Source of the DNA: Bacillus carboniphilus | GTDB taxonomy: Bacteria; Bacillota; Bacilli; Bacillales; JC228 | Direction: 5' to 3' | Assembly (NCBI RefSeq): GCF_039522365.1 | Contig: NZ_BAAADJ010000064.1 | Span: forward strand, 1-64,000 | DNA length: 64,000 nucleotides | Part shown: piece after piece, positions 54,728-64,000 of the stretch | Position numbering within the stretch: the first letter of the stretch is position 1 | Layout: every line of letters starts with the position of its first letter | Translations under genes and position numbers: made by a program | The notes under the pieces: model-generated | Databases searched by the model: none | What the model was told of the DNA's origin: nothing | The model's input: only the letters and a program-made list of their open reading frames with translations

Positions 54728-56215
54728 CTTTTCCTTGTATAAGCTTAATAATTCTTGAAGCGAAGAGTCAGCATTTTCTACTTTACTATGCATATTTTCA
54801 TCTTGAGTGGATTGTTCTCTCATGACAAGAGCAATATTTTGTAAGGAAGCATTCGTTTCTTCCATGAGAGCGCTGAATTCTGCTACTGTTTTTTCAACAT
54901 CAACTGAAGATCCATGGATGGTAGAGGCAAGGTCACCATATCCCTCTAAATGTGCTTTAAGAGAAAGAATGTGTTGGGATAAGGTCTTAAACACACCTTC
55001 TGTCTCAGCAGCAGCACGTACACTATTTTCAAGTTGACGAGCTGTTTCACCAACTAGAACTTCAGATATAGTGGTTTCTTCAACAATTTGAATCAAAGAT
55101 TTAGAGATTTGCTTCGTTGTTGCATTTGAGGTTTCAGCAAGTTTTCTTACTTCCTCAGCTACGACAGCAAATCCTTTCCCAGCTTCCCCAGCTCGAGCAG
55201 CTTCAATTGAGGCATTAAGGGCAAGTAAATTGGTTTTCTCTGCAATTTGTTGAATCCATTTAGCAGACTCTTGAATGGATTCAGCCTGTTCCCTTAAGTG
55301 AGTCATATGCTGTTCAGCCTTTTTCATACTTGTGGAAGATTGATGGATGTTTTCTTGTAATAAACTCATCTTCTGTTCGCCATCCACTGTCAGATGAACA
55401 GATTCTTGAGCTTCAGAATCCAGTTGATTAGCATGGGATTTCATTTGCTCAACTTGATCTGTCGCTTTTCCAATAGACTTTGTTATTGTGCTAATTGAAT
55501 CCGTTTGATTTTGAATTCCAGCCGAAATTTCATTGATGGATAGATTTACTTCTTGTGAAGAATGCAGCGAATCTTCACTTTGTACTTTAACCTGTTTTAA
55601 TAACTCTGAGAGAGTGAGAGCACTTTCGATAACCTTTTCCCGTACCTGTTGTTCACGTTTATGTAAAGATAATGTCTCATTCTGCAGGCTTGACATTTGA
55701 ACTTGAAAGCGCTTAGATAAATTGAATTGAAAATATAATAAAATAGTTGTTAGTCCGTAAAGGAGATAAATCGTTACATAGTTCTTTAACTCTAATGGTA
55801 GGTCTCCTGAATGTGATATCGTAAAAATGGTCATACACAAGTAACCTACTAAGCTGGATATCACCAACAATGAATGATTCATATAAATAGCTGCAGCACC
55901 AATACCAAAGTAGAGAAGAAAGTAAGCGGTTGGAGAAACACTATTCTCCATTATGATAAATAGTACAGCATAAACAAATAGGATAGAAAGATAAGGTATA
56001 ATTTTCTCCAATTTTTTGCTGAAGTGAAGGTAGGCGATAATACCAACTCCAATTCCTCCACCAATGATAATAGAAAGAATGATTGCAAGCTCTTTCCCCA
56101 TAGCTATGTCTACTACGGTTGCAAGAATTACAGAAATAAAAGTTGCTTTTACGAGTAAACTATTTTTTCTTCTTAAGTCTTCCTCGTAAATTTGATGAAT
56201 AGACTGCTGTGTCAA
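54725..56215 (-). CDS. Methyl-accepting chemotaxis protein with multispan N-terminus
   Basis: A 496-residue receptor. About six membrane helices (residues 20-175) replace the usual periplasmic sensor, so it may sense within the membrane or from the cytoplasm. A helical signalling domain follows, with hairpin tip [41 protein letters not shown] (about residues 318-358) matching MCP. There is no clear HAMP. AGGGGGAATTCAT precedes the minus-strand ATG 56215. It is inserted between spoIIIAH and accB, where B. subtilis has no such gene. Confidence 0.88.
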   Translation of the reverse strand: MTQQSIHQIYEEDLRRKNSLLVKATFISVILATVVDIAMGKELAIILSIIIGGGIGVGIIAYLHFSKKLEKIIPYLSILFVYAVLFIIMENSVSPTAYFLLYFGIGAAAIYMNHSLLVISSLVGYLCMTIFTISHSGDLPLELKNYVTIYLLYGLTTILLYFQFNLSKRFQVQMSSLQNETLSLHKREQQVREKVIESALTLSELLKQVKVQSEDSLHSSQEVNLSINEISAGIQNQTDSISTITKSIGKATDQVEQMKSHANQLDSEAQESVHLTVDGEQKMSLLQENIHQSSTSMKKAEQHMTHLREQAESIQESAKWIQQIAEKTNLLALNASIEAARAGEAGKGFAVVAEEVRKLAETSNATTKQISKSLIQIVEETTISEVLVGETARQLENSVRAAAETEGVFKTLSQHILSLKAHLEGYGDLASTIHGSSVDVEKTVAEFSALMEETNASLQNIALVMREQSTQDENMHSKVENADSSLQELLSLYKEK

Positions 56216-56335
56216 TATGAATTCCCCCTAAATTTCCTTCCTGTATAATTTCGTTATAATTTGTCGAAACTCCTTCTTTTGAGGAATACTATAAAAAAAA
56301 TTTTAAAACTTTCAAGATGGATTAAGAGACAGGGA

Positions 56336-56384
56336 TTGAACTTTCACTAGCTATTATCGTATGATATTAGTAGCTAGTCATAAT
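56336..56384 (+). promoter_or_regulatory. accB promoter with FapR-like operator
   Basis: TTGAAC (56336-56341) and TATGAT (56360-56365) are spaced 18 bp. ATTAGTAGCTAGTCATAAT (56366-56384) lies directly after the -10, over the expected transcription start. It differs at two positions from the FapR site of the B. subtilis fapR promoter as I remember it. FapR represses fatty-acid synthesis genes until malonyl-CoA builds up, so control of acetyl-CoA carboxylase would make sense. Confidence 0.5.
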
Positions 56385-56405
56385 TGGACAAGGAGTGTCA
56401 GAAAA

Positions 56406-56912
56406 ATGCTAAAGGTTCAAGAAATAAGAGAAATTATTAAGTTAATGGATCAATCTTCCATTGATGAAATCGAATATGAATTTCAAGGTACTAGACTTCA
56501 ATTAAAAAAGAATGGTGGTGCTGTTTCCTCACCAGTGAATGCTCCAGCTGTTAAAGCGGAGGCGCAACAACCAGCTCCACAACCAGTTGCTGTTCAACCA
56601 CAAGTTGTACAAGAGCCAGCTCCACAACCAGAGGTAAAACAAGAAGTTGCTCAACCTAAAGTTGAGGAAAACTTAGTTGAGATTAAGTCACCAATGGTTG
56701 GTACTTTCTATCAAGCATCTTCACCAGATGCCGAGCCATTTGTGAAAATAGGGTCTAAAGTCTCTTCATCTACTGTTGTTTGCATTGTTGAGGCAATGAA
56801 GCTATTTAATGAAATCGAAGCAGAAGTGAATGGAGAAATCGCTGAAATATTAGTGAAAGACGGAGAACTAGTAGAGTACGGTCAACCACTCTTCCGCGTA
56901 AAGCCTGAGTAA
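56406..56912 (+). CDS. accB: Acetyl-CoA carboxylase biotin carboxyl carrier protein
   Basis: A 168-residue biotin carrier. An N-terminal helix pair is followed by a Pro/Ala/Gln-rich hinge (about 43-95) and the biotinyl domain with the modified K132 in [11 protein letters not shown] chose ATG 56406, after AAGGAGTG; the longer frame from 56361 overlaps the operator. It shuttles carboxybiotin between AccC and AccDA to make malonyl-CoA. Confidence 0.95.
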   Translation: MLKVQEIREIIKLMDQSSIDEIEYEFQGTRLQLKKNGGAVSSPVNAPAVKAEAQQPAPQPVAVQPQVVQEPAPQPEVKQEVAQPKVEENLVEIKSPMVGTFYQASSPDAEPFVKIGSKVSSSTVVCIVEAMKLFNEIEAEVNGEIAEILVKDGELVEYGQPLFRVKPE

Positions 56913-56925
56913 GGAGAGATTTTTT

Positions 56926-58302
56926 ATGATAAAAAAGCTGTTAATAGCAAACAGAGGAGAAATTGCGGTACGAATTATTCGTGCTTGTAAAGAACTAGAC
57001 ATTGAAACAGTAGCTGTTTTTTCAGAAGCAGATAAAGATTCTCTCCATGTACAAATGGCAGATGAGGCTTATTGTATTGGCCCCAAAGCTTCAAAGGATA
57101 GTTACTTAAATATAACGAATATCATGAGCATTGCAAAACTTACAGATTGTGATGCAATCCATCCTGGTTATGGATTTCTAGCAGAAAACGCTGATTTTGC
57201 AGAGCTTTGTAAAGAGTGTAACATTGAATTTGTTGGCCCGAGTGCGGATGCTATTTCACGTATGGGAACAAAGGATGTTGCTCGAGAAACAATGAAACAC
57301 GCTGGAGTTCCAATCGTTCCTGGTTCCCAAGGGATTGTAGAAACGATTGAAGACGCTATTAAAGTTGCTGAAGAAATTCAATATCCTGTTATTATTAAAG
57401 CAACTGCCGGTGGAGGCGGTAAGGGAATCCGTGTTGCGCATAATGTAGAAGAACTGAAAAAAGGTATGGCTATTACTCAGAAAGAAGCTCAAAGTGCGTT
57501 TGGAAACCCCGGAGTTTACTTAGAAAAATATATCCAAGATTTTCGTCATGTTGAAATTCAAGTCATTGCAGACAAACATGGAAACACGGTTCACTTAGGT
57601 GAAAGGGATTGTTCGATTCAAAGAAGGCTCCAAAAACTTGTTGAAGAAACACCGTCACCTGCTATCAGTGAGAGTACTCGTGAAAAAATGGGTAACGCTG
57701 CAATAAAAGCTGCAAAAGCAGTTGATTATACAGGTGCAGGCACGATAGAATTTATATATGACCACCGTGAAGATCGTTTTTACTTCATGGAAATGAATAC
57801 GAGAATTCAAGTAGAACATCCTGTAACAGAAATGGTTACAGGCATTGACTTAGTAAAAGAGCAAATTATGGTAGCATCGGGCGAACCTCTATCTTTTAAA
57901 CAGGAAGATGTTCAGTTTAATGGATGGGCCATTGAATGTCGAATCAACGCTGAGAACCCAGAGAAGCAATTTATGCCATCTGCTGGTAAGATAGATATGT
58001 ATCTACCACCAGGCGGGCTCGGTGTTCGTATTGATTCTGCCGCTTACCCAGGCTACACGATTCCTCCATACTATGATTCAATGATAGCGAAACTAATTAC
58101 CTATGGTAACACTCGCGAAGAAGCCGTACTTAGAATGAAAAGAGCTTTAAGTGAATTTGTAATTGAAGGAATCCATTCTACCATTCCTTTCCATTTAAAA
58201 CTGATGGATCATGAGGTATTCCGTAGTGGAGATTTCAATACAAAATTCCTTGAGAATTATGATGTCATGGGTTCATCAAATAAAGGAGGTGCTAACACAT
58301 GA
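56926..58302 (+). CDS. accC: Acetyl-CoA carboxylase biotin carboxylase subunit
   Basis: A 458-residue ATP-grasp enzyme that carboxylates the biotin on AccB. N-terminal [14 protein letters not shown], the glycine loop [13 protein letters not shown] (about 160), and catalytic [16 protein letters not shown] (about 286-301) are intact. AAGGAGAGATTTTT precedes ATG 56926. Overlaps yqhY by 4 bases. Confidence 0.97.
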   Translation: MIKKLLIANRGEIAVRIIRACKELDIETVAVFSEADKDSLHVQMADEAYCIGPKASKDSYLNITNIMSIAKLTDCDAIHPGYGFLAENADFAELCKECNIEFVGPSADAISRMGTKDVARETMKHAGVPIVPGSQGIVETIEDAIKVAEEIQYPVIIKATAGGGGKGIRVAHNVEELKKGMAITQKEAQSAFGNPGVYLEKYIQDFRHVEIQVIADKHGNTVHLGERDCSIQRRLQKLVEETPSPAISESTREKMGNAAIKAAKAVDYTGAGTIEFIYDHREDRFYFMEMNTRIQVEHPVTEMVTGIDLVKEQIMVASGEPLSFKQEDVQFNGWAIECRINAENPEKQFMPSAGKIDMYLPPGGLGVRIDSAAYPGYTIPPYYDSMIAKLITYGNTREEAVLRMKRALSEFVIEGIHSTIPFHLKLMDHEVFRSGDFNTKFLENYDVMGSSNKGGANT

Positions 58303-58712
58303 GTGAAGAACAATTGAATTCTTTAGAGATGGGTAGTGGCTCTACTGGACTAGGAAAAGTTGAGATTGCACCTGAAGTAATCGAAGTAATTGCTGGAATT
58401 GCAGCAGCTGAGGTTGAGGGTGTATCTCAAATGCGTGGTAACTTTGCAGCAGGTGTAGCTGAGAGGTTAGGTCGAAAAAACCACGGAAAAGGGATTAAAG
58501 TAGAACTTTCTGATGAAGGGATTAAAGTGGACGTCTATTGTTCATTAAATTTTGGTGTGTCTATCCCTGTAGTTGCTCAGAATATTCAAGATAATATTAG
58601 GCAGGCACTATATAACATGACTGCCCTTGAAGTTCAGGAAGTAAACGTTCACATTGTTGGTATTCAATTCGAAAACCAAAAGAATGAAACAGAAATCGAC
58701 CAAGAGATGTAG
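58299..58712 (+). CDS. yqhY: Asp23/Gls24-family protein YqhY
   Basis: A 137-residue cytoplasmic protein of the Asp23/Gls24 (DUF322) family, with the core [20 protein letters not shown]. The start overlaps the accC stop (ATGA), behind AAAGGAGG. In B. subtilis yqhY is co-transcribed with accBC and loss of it selects for acc mutations, pointing to a role in restraining acetyl-CoA carboxylase. Confidence 0.92.
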   Translation: MSEEQLNSLEMGSGSTGLGKVEIAPEVIEVIAGIAAAEVEGVSQMRGNFAAGVAERLGRKNHGKGIKVELSDEGIKVDVYCSLNFGVSIPVVAQNIQDNIRQALYNMTALEVQEVNVHIVGIQFENQKNETEIDQEM

Positions 58713-58738
58713 ACCAGAGCCTTTTGCTCTGGTTTTTT
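58713..58738 (+). terminator. Terminator after yqhY
   Basis: ACCAGAGC pairs with GCTCTGGT, followed by six T. Confidence 0.93.
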
Positions 58739-58801
58739 AATTTTCAAGTAATTTGGAAACAAATATACTAGGAAGATTTTCCTCCAAATATTCGATTGTT
58801 A

Positions 58802-58829
58802 TTGTCTCGCGCATTACATATGCTATGAT
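58802..58829 (+). promoter_or_regulatory. SigA-type promoter before nusB
   Basis: TTGTCT (58802-58807), a 16-bp spacer and TATGAT (58824-58829), with start of transcription about 35 bases before the nusB start codon. Confidence 0.5.
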
Positions 58830-58871
58830 AGAGTTTATGAAAAATATTATTTAAAGTAGAGAGGTACGGAA

Positions 58872-59270
58872 ATGAAAAGGAGAACAGCACGAGAGAAAGC
58901 GTTACAAGCACTTTATGAAATCGAAATTAGTAAATCCACTGCTGATGAGGCAATCGATCATATTTTAGATGAAGAGCAGCAAAAAGACCATACGTATTTG
59001 TCTTTTTTAGTTAAAGGTGTACAAGAACACCAACTAGAAATTGATGGATTAGTTGAAAAATCTTTAAGAAAATGGACACTAAATCGATTAAGTGTTGTAG
59101 ATCGCAATCTGCTACGTCTGGCTACGTTTGAGCTGAAATATAGTGAGGATGTACCTTCTAAGGTAGTTATAAATGAAGCCGTTGAAATAGCAAAACTATA
59201 CGGGGATGACAATTCTGGTAAATTTGTGAATGGTGTATTGTCGAATATAGAGATAAACAAAAGAGATTAA
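58872..59270 (+). CDS. nusB: Transcription antitermination factor NusB
   Basis: A 132-residue RNA-binding protein (RRTAREKALQALYEIE) that with NusE supports antitermination of rRNA operons. The conserved LLRLATFEL and VINEAVEIAKLYGDDNSGKFVNGVL segments are present. AGAGAGGTACGGAA precedes ATG 58872. Length typical. Confidence 0.95.
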   Translation: MKRRTAREKALQALYEIEISKSTADEAIDHILDEEQQKDHTYLSFLVKGVQEHQLEIDGLVEKSLRKWTLNRLSVVDRNLLRLATFELKYSEDVPSKVVINEAVEIAKLYGDDNSGKFVNGVLSNIEINKRD

Positions 59271-59293
59271 GCATTAAATTAGGGGGGAAATGG

Positions 59294-60142
59294 ATGGCAG
59301 CCGAATTAATTAATGGGAAAGAAATTGCTCAAGAATTAAGAAGCCAATTGGTAAGAGATATCCGTTACTTAGCCGAAAAGGATATTATACCTGGACTTGC
59401 TGTTGTTTTAGTTGGAGATGACCCTGCATCAAGAACCTATGTTACGATGAAACAAAAAGCATGCGAAAAGCTTGGACTCTACTCCCGTTTGATTGAATTG
59501 GAAGAAACGATATCAGAGAAAGAGCTTCTCGATATTGTAAAACAGCTAAATAATGATGATGACATTGATGGGATATTGGTTCAACTCCCACTTCCGAAGC
59601 ATATTGAGGAAACAACAATTATAGAGGCAATCTCTCCTGAAAAGGACGTAGATGGATTTCATCCCATCAATATTGGGAGAATGATGACTGGACAAGATAG
59701 TTTCCTACCTTGTACCCCCTATGGAATCATAAAGCTTATTGAAGCGATCAATGTTCCTTTAGAAGGTAAACATGTTGTGGTTGTGGGAAGAAGTAATATT
59801 GTAGGAAAACCAATGGGGCAATTATGTTTGAATCGAAATGCAACGGTTACATACTGTCACTCTAAAACGAGCGATTTGCAAAAACATACCTCACAAGCTG
59901 ACATCTTGATTTCTGCAGTAGGTGTTAGAGGGTTAATTACGAAAGACCACGTAAAAGATGGAGCAATTGTCATTGATGTTGCCATGAATAGAGACGAAGA
60001 AAATAAGCTCTGTGGGGATGTTATTTTTGAAGAAGTGAAAGAGAAGGCGAGCTTTATAACTCCTGTTCCCGGAGGAGTTGGTCCAATGACCATTACAATG
60101 CTGCTATACAATACAATTAAGTCTACAAAAAGGAAACTCTAA
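59294..60142 (+). CDS. folD: Bifunctional methylene-THF dehydrogenase/cyclohydrolase
   Basis: A 282-residue enzyme interconverting 5,10-methylene-, methenyl- and 10-formyl-THF. Catalytic Lys is in TYVTMKQKACE (Y-x3-K, about 50-60). The DGILVQLPLP and VGRSNIVGKPM (NADP site) motifs and GGVGPMTITML end are clear. AGGGGGGAAATGG precedes ATG 59294. One-carbon metabolism link with gcvT and yqgN. Confidence 0.97.
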   Translation: MAAELINGKEIAQELRSQLVRDIRYLAEKDIIPGLAVVLVGDDPASRTYVTMKQKACEKLGLYSRLIELEETISEKELLDIVKQLNNDDDIDGILVQLPLPKHIEETTIIEAISPEKDVDGFHPINIGRMMTGQDSFLPCTPYGIIKLIEAINVPLEGKHVVVVGRSNIVGKPMGQLCLNRNATVTYCHSKTSDLQKHTSQADILISAVGVRGLITKDHVKDGAIVIDVAMNRDEENKLCGDVIFEEVKEKASFITPVPGGVGPMTITMLLYNTIKSTKRKL

Positions 60143-60156
60143 TTTTCTGTAAGGGG

Positions 60157-60195
60157 GCAGTCATCTCAGTGTAAATGGGGTGACTGCTTTCTTTC
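60157..60195 (+). terminator. Terminator after folD
   Basis: GCAGTCA (60157-60163) pairs with TGACTGC (60181-60187), followed by TTTCTTTC. Confidence 0.7.
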
Positions 60196-60244
60196 GGTCT
60201 TATATAATAAAGACAAAATCACTACGCCTTTCAAAGGAGCGTTT

Positions 60245-61609
60245 ATGTCTACGATCAATTATCTGACAGTATCCGCACTAACCAAATACATAAAAAGAAA
60301 ATTTGACTATGACCCTCATCTCCAAGAATTTTATTTAAAAGGGGAAATTTCCAACTTAAAGATACACTCGAGTGGTCATTTATATTTTACGTTAAAAGAC
60401 GATCGGGCCCGAATACTTGCAGTCATGTTTGCAAGCCAAGCAAGAAGCGTACCTTTTACACCAGAGAATGGTATGAGTGTACTCGTTAGAGGGGAAATCT
60501 CCGTTTACGAGTCGAGTGGACAGTATCAAATGTACGTAAAAGAGATGAAACCTGATGGAGTAGGGTCTTTATTTTTAGCATACGAACAATTAAAAGAGAA
60601 GCTTGAAAAGGAAGGCCTATTTCTCGAAAGTAGAAAAAAGAAAATCCCTATCTTCCCCAAAACTATAGGAGTCATTACATCTCCAACTGGGGCAGCTGTT
60701 CGTGATATTATAACGACGATTCGAAGACGCTTTCCCATTGGTAGAGTTGTGTTAATTCCAGCTCTTGTTCAAGGAGATCGGGCTCCAGAGTCAATTGTAC
60801 AAGCCTTTAATAAAGCGCATCAGCTCGGAAATATTGATGTGATTATTGCTGGCCGCGGTGGTGGCTCAATAGAGGAATTGTGGGCATTTAATGATGAAAA
60901 AGTGGCAAGGACGATTTCGGATGCGAAGATTCCTGTTATTTCAGCTGTAGGACATGAAACAGACTATACCATAAGTGACTTTGTTGCTGACCTTAGAGCG
61001 CCTACTCCAACCGGAGCAGCAGAATTAGCTGTACCACTATTAGAAGAATTGCACCAAAGAGTGAATGAACGAAAAGTTCGGTTGTCTCGGGCCATCATGA
61101 ACAAGGTAAAAGTCGAAAGAATTCACCTAAAAAAAATAACGAATTCCTATGCCTTTCGCTCACCTAAAAGGCTATATATCCAAAAGCTTGAAAAAGTTGA
61201 TCGTCTTCATGAGAGTTTAAAGAGAGAAATGGTACGCATGATTAGTAAAAAGAATGAGCAAAGAATCATGTTTACGGACCGGCTCCAGCGTACATCACCA
61301 CGTGAAATGATTAAGCAAAAGAATAGTGAGATTAACAAACTTCAAAAGGATTTGCAGAAAGGTATGGCGGTTAAGATTGATACAAAGAAACATCAGTTCT
61401 CGAGTATGATTCAAACATTGAATGCCCTAAATCCTCTTGCCATTATGGATCGGGGATATAGCTTAGCCTACAATGAAAAAGGTTCCATAGTTAAAAGCAT
61501 TCAGTCCATCAAAAAAGGTGATAACATACAGGTAAATCTTCAAGACGGTACATTATCTTGTCAGGTGCAGAATATTACGGAGGTGGAGAGTAATGGAAGA
61601 AAAGCGTAA
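60245..61609 (+). CDS. xseA: Exodeoxyribonuclease VII large subunit
   Basis: A 454-residue nuclease subunit that degrades single-stranded DNA in both directions. N-terminal OB domain (about 1-100), the catalytic VIIAGRGGGSIEELWAFNDE and DYTISDFVADLRAPTPTGAAELA motifs, and a long coiled coil (about 270-400). CAAAGGAGCGTTT precedes ATG 60245. Overlaps xseB by 17 bases. Confidence 0.96.
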   Translation: MSTINYLTVSALTKYIKRKFDYDPHLQEFYLKGEISNLKIHSSGHLYFTLKDDRARILAVMFASQARSVPFTPENGMSVLVRGEISVYESSGQYQMYVKEMKPDGVGSLFLAYEQLKEKLEKEGLFLESRKKKIPIFPKTIGVITSPTGAAVRDIITTIRRRFPIGRVVLIPALVQGDRAPESIVQAFNKAHQLGNIDVIIAGRGGGSIEELWAFNDEKVARTISDAKIPVISAVGHETDYTISDFVADLRAPTPTGAAELAVPLLEELHQRVNERKVRLSRAIMNKVKVERIHLKKITNSYAFRSPKRLYIQKLEKVDRLHESLKREMVRMISKKNEQRIMFTDRLQRTSPREMIKQKNSEINKLQKDLQKGMAVKIDTKKHQFSSMIQTLNALNPLAIMDRGYSLAYNEKGSIVKSIQSIKKGDNIQVNLQDGTLSCQVQNITEVESNGRKA

Positions 61610-61829
61610 ATATACATTTGAAGAAGCAATGGGAGAGCTAGAGAAAATTGTGGATCGGTTAGAAGAAGGGGAGGTACCTCTGGAGGAGGCAATCTCTATT
61701 TATAAACAAGGAATGGAACTCTCAAAATTTTGTCATGACCAATTAAAAGAAGCAGAAGATCAAATGGTTAGCATCATGACAGAAGATGGAGAGTTAAAAC
61801 CGTTTACTATTGAGGAGGAAAATAATTGA
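61593..61829 (+). CDS. xseB: Exodeoxyribonuclease VII small subunit
   Basis: A 78-residue helical hairpin protein (FEEAMGELEKIVDRLEEGEVPLEEAISIYKQGMEL) that wraps the coiled coil of XseA. ATG 61593 lies inside xseA behind GGAGGTGGAGAG. Overlaps the next start by 4 bases. Confidence 0.95.
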   Translation: MEEKRKYTFEEAMGELEKIVDRLEEGEVPLEEAISIYKQGMELSKFCHDQLKEAEDQMVSIMTEDGELKPFTIEEENN

Positions 61830-62719
61830 GTTGTATAAGCTTTGAACAGTTTTCCTTCCAAGCAAAAGAAGCCGTCGAAAAAGAACTAGAACAAATCATC
61901 AATGATTTACAGGCACCAGAAATATTGAAGAAATCTATGCAGTATTCCTTACAAGCAGGAGGTAAGAGAATTAGGCCACTACTAACTTTTTCTGTACTAG
62001 CTGCATTAGGTGTGGATTGGAAAAAAGGAACAAAGGTTGCGGCTGCTGTTGAAATGATTCATACATATTCCTTAATTCATGATGACCTTCCAAGTATGGA
62101 TGATGATGACTTAAGACGGGGAAAACCAACAAACCATAAAGTATATGGAGAAGCGATTGCTATTCTTGCTGGTGATGCTCTTCTAACCCACAGCTTTAAA
62201 GTCCTCTCTACTTTAGACAGAAATAGATGGACGGATGCTCAAATACTCGAATTAATAACGGGATTGAGTGAATCATCAGGTGCTGAGGGCATGGTTGGTG
62301 GACAAGTGGCAGATTTGTTAGGGGAAAATAAACAATTAACTATCGAAGAGTTAGAGTTTATTCACACTCATAAAACAGGTAAGCTGTTAGCATACAGTGT
62401 AGATGCTGGTTGTATTTTAGGGAATGCTAGTGATGAACTTCGACAAAAATTAAAAACATTCTCCTATCACTTGGGACTTGCTTTTCAAATTAGGGATGAC
62501 ATTTTGGATGAAGAAGGTGACCAAGAACGGATCGGTAAACCAGTAGGGAGCGACCTATCCAACAAAAAAAGCACATACCCACAACTATTGACACTAGAAG
62601 GGGCAAAAGAGAAGCTCAACTACCATATCAACGCTTCAAATCAAATGATTCAGGATATACCAGGAGATACGACGTTTTTAAAAACAATAACTGACCTGAT
62701 TGCAACTAGGGACCATTAA
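61826..62719 (+). CDS. ispA: Polyprenyl (farnesyl) diphosphate synthase
   Basis: A 297-residue trans-prenyltransferase that condenses isopentenyl diphosphate onto allylic diphosphates (geranyl/farnesyl). Both Asp-rich motifs are visible: DDLPSMDDDD (about 87-96) and DDILDEEGD (about 227-235), with GGKRIRP near residue 47. It begins with TTG 61826 (TTGA overlap with the xseB stop), behind GAGGAGGAAA. In B. subtilis the gene is also called yqiD. Chain-length specificity cannot be fixed here. It feeds on isoprenoid units from the adjacent dxs pathway. Confidence 0.93.
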   Translation: MSCISFEQFSFQAKEAVEKELEQIINDLQAPEILKKSMQYSLQAGGKRIRPLLTFSVLAALGVDWKKGTKVAAAVEMIHTYSLIHDDLPSMDDDDLRRGKPTNHKVYGEAIAILAGDALLTHSFKVLSTLDRNRWTDAQILELITGLSESSGAEGMVGGQVADLLGENKQLTIEELEFIHTHKTGKLLAYSVDAGCILGNASDELRQKLKTFSYHLGLAFQIRDDILDEEGDQERIGKPVGSDLSNKKSTYPQLLTLEGAKEKLNYHINASNQMIQDIPGDTTFLKTITDLIATRDH

Positions 62720-62821
62720 GAACATATACAATGCCCAGAAAACCTAGTATTTCTTGTGGAAATCTGTCAGAACGTTATAATAGAGAGAAACGAAAATAAA
62801 ATAGGATATAAAAGGTTTATT

Positions 62822-64000
62822 ATGGATGAAAGCGAGTTGTTTACTTTGGATCTCTTAAACATAAAGGATCCTTCTTTTCTTAAGTCTATGTCAACTACTG
62901 AGTTGGAAGCGCTTAGTGAAGAGATCCGTTCTTTTCTCATTGAAAATTTATCAAAAACCGGAGGGCATATAGGGCCAAATCTTGGCGTTGTAGAATTAAC
63001 CATTGCACTTCATAAATGCTTTGAAAGTCCAAAGGATAAGTTTCTATGGGATGTAGGACACCAGTCTTATGTTCATAAGATTTTAACTGGACGTGCTAAG
63101 GAATTTGGAACATTACGACAATACAAGGGTCTATGTGGATTTCCGAAACGCAATGAAAGTGAACATGATGTTTGGGAGACAGGGCATAGTTCTACTTCTC
63201 TTTCTGCTGCCATGGGTATGGCAATTGCTAGAGACTTAAAGAAAGAAAAAAGCTATATTGTGCCGGTAATAGGAGATGGAGCTTTAACGGGTGGTATGGC
63301 ACTCGAAGCATTAAATCATATTGGTGCAGAAAAGAAAAATATAATTGTAATCTTAAATGATAATGAAATGTCTATTGCTCCTAATGTAGGTGCTCTTCAT
63401 AATGTTCTGGGCAGATTACGTACAGCAGGTAAATATCAATGGGTAAAAGACGAACTAGAATATCTCTTAAAGAAAATTCCTGCAGTGGGTGGACGACTAG
63501 CCGCTACAGCAGAAAGAATTAAAGATACACTAAAGTATTTATTTGTATCAGGGATGTTCTTTGAAGAATTAGGTTTTACATACTTGGGCCCAGTTGATGG
63601 ACATTCTTATGAGGACCTTTTTGAGAACCTTCAGTACGCAAAGAAGACTGAGGGGCCGGTTTTGTTACATGTACTTACTAAAAAAGGGAAGGGTTATCAT
63701 CCTGCAGAAACAGATACGGTTGGAACATGGCATGGTACAGGACCTTATAAAATCGAAACAGGTGATTTTGTAAAACCAACAGCTATCGGTCCTGCCTGGA
63801 GTAAGTTAGTAAGTGAAACGGTCAGGAAATTAGCAAGGGAAGATGAGCGGATTGTTGCAATCACGCCTGCTATGCCAGTTGGTTCAAAACTTGAAGGCTT
63901 TGCAAGTGAATTCCCAGACCGGATGTACGATGTCGGTATTGCCGAACAACATGCAGCTACCGTTGCGGCTGGATTGGCTACACAGAATATGAAGCCATTC
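62822..64000 (+). CDS. dxs: 1-deoxy-D-xylulose-5-phosphate synthase (5' part)
   Basis: The first 393 codons of a thiamine-dependent enzyme that joins pyruvate and glyceraldehyde-3-phosphate, first step of the MEP isoprenoid pathway. Hallmarks: [29 protein letters not shown], the thiamine motif [15 protein letters not shown]...ILNDN, and GIAEQHAAT (transketolase half). AAAGG precedes ATG 62822. The frame runs open off the right edge, at ...NMKPF; the C-terminal third is missing because the window ends. Confidence 0.96.
   Translation, partial: MDESELFTLDLLNIKDPSFLKSMSTTELEALSEEIRSFLIENLSKTGGHIGPNLGVVELTIALHKCFESPKDKFLWDVGHQSYVHKILTGRAKEFGTLRQYKGLCGFPKRNESEHDVWETGHSSTSLSAAMGMAIARDLKKEKSYIVPVIGDGALTGGMALEALNHIGAEKKNIIVILNDNEMSIAPNVGALHNVLGRLRTAGKYQWVKDELEYLLKKIPAVGGRLAATAERIKDTLKYLFVSGMFFEELGFTYLGPVDGHSYEDLFENLQYAKKTEGPVLLHVLTKKGKGYHPAETDTVGTWHGTGPYKIETGDFVKPTAIGPAWSKLVSETVRKLAREDERIVAITPAMPVGSKLEGFASEFPDRMYDVGIAEQHAATVAAGLATQNMKPF

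Overview
The window is a chromosomal segment of an endospore-forming, low-GC Bacillaceae bacterium. Three things show this: a complete eight-gene spoIIIA operon, a complete comG operon, and a gene order that follows the Bacillus subtilis yqgE-to-dxs region (yqg/yqh/yqi genes) almost gene for gene. Names ending in yqg/yqh are given by recognised family plus matching position. There are no rRNA or tRNA genes, no transposases and no prophage. The only mobile-type element is a small group I intron.

Left part (1-9.1 kb): a 25-copy, exactly 21-bp tandem repeat array, an MFS transporter (yqgE), a class B penicillin-binding protein (pbpA), and the phosphate operon pstS-pstC-pstA-pstB-phoU. That operon follows four phased PhoP-type boxes. 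Middle-left (9-25 kb): small membrane proteins, ribosomal protein L33, folate cyclo-ligase, the rhomboid protease YqgP (apparently with an amber codon near its start), a SpoVAF-like germination protein, yqgQ-glcK, an LTA-synthase-type protein behind an ECF-sigma-type promoter, a LysM/M14 spore endopeptidase, a lipoprotein, a metallo-hydrolase and a MidA-type methyltransferase.

Centre (25-41 kb): comGA-GG (competence pseudopilus), aroK, yqzE, yqhG and the SNF2 helicase yqhH (both leftward). A tandem glycine riboswitch with terminator then controls gcvT-gcvPA-gcvPB. A chemoreceptor with PhoP-like boxes in its promoter and a leftward AAA ATPase come next, then the rhodanese yqhL and the octanoyltransferase lipM.

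Right part (41-64 kb): a B12-dependent (class II) ribonucleotide reductase gene sits under paired NrdR boxes. It is interrupted by a 247-nt group I intron exactly inside the catalytic NPCGE motif. Then come yqhO, yqhP, yqhR, aroQ, yqhT, efp, a sigma-E-type promoter and spoIIIAA-AH, a leftward membrane chemoreceptor, accB-accC-yqhY (with a FapR-like operator at the accB promoter), nusB, folD, xseA-xseB, ispA-type prenyltransferase and the 5' part of dxs, which runs off the window.

Most of the window is conserved housekeeping. Compared with my memory of B. subtilis, phoU is present in place of a second pstB, nrdJ occupies the mntR position, and yqgV, mgsR, yqhQ and yqhV are missing. Two chemoreceptors and an ATPase are inserted, and three families of short tandem intergenic repeats occur (21 bp, about 51 bp, 52 bp). 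The most unusual signals are the intron in nrdJ, the Pho-type promoter on a chemoreceptor, the 21-bp array, and the interrupted yqgP. I did not find a clearly new multi-gene system.
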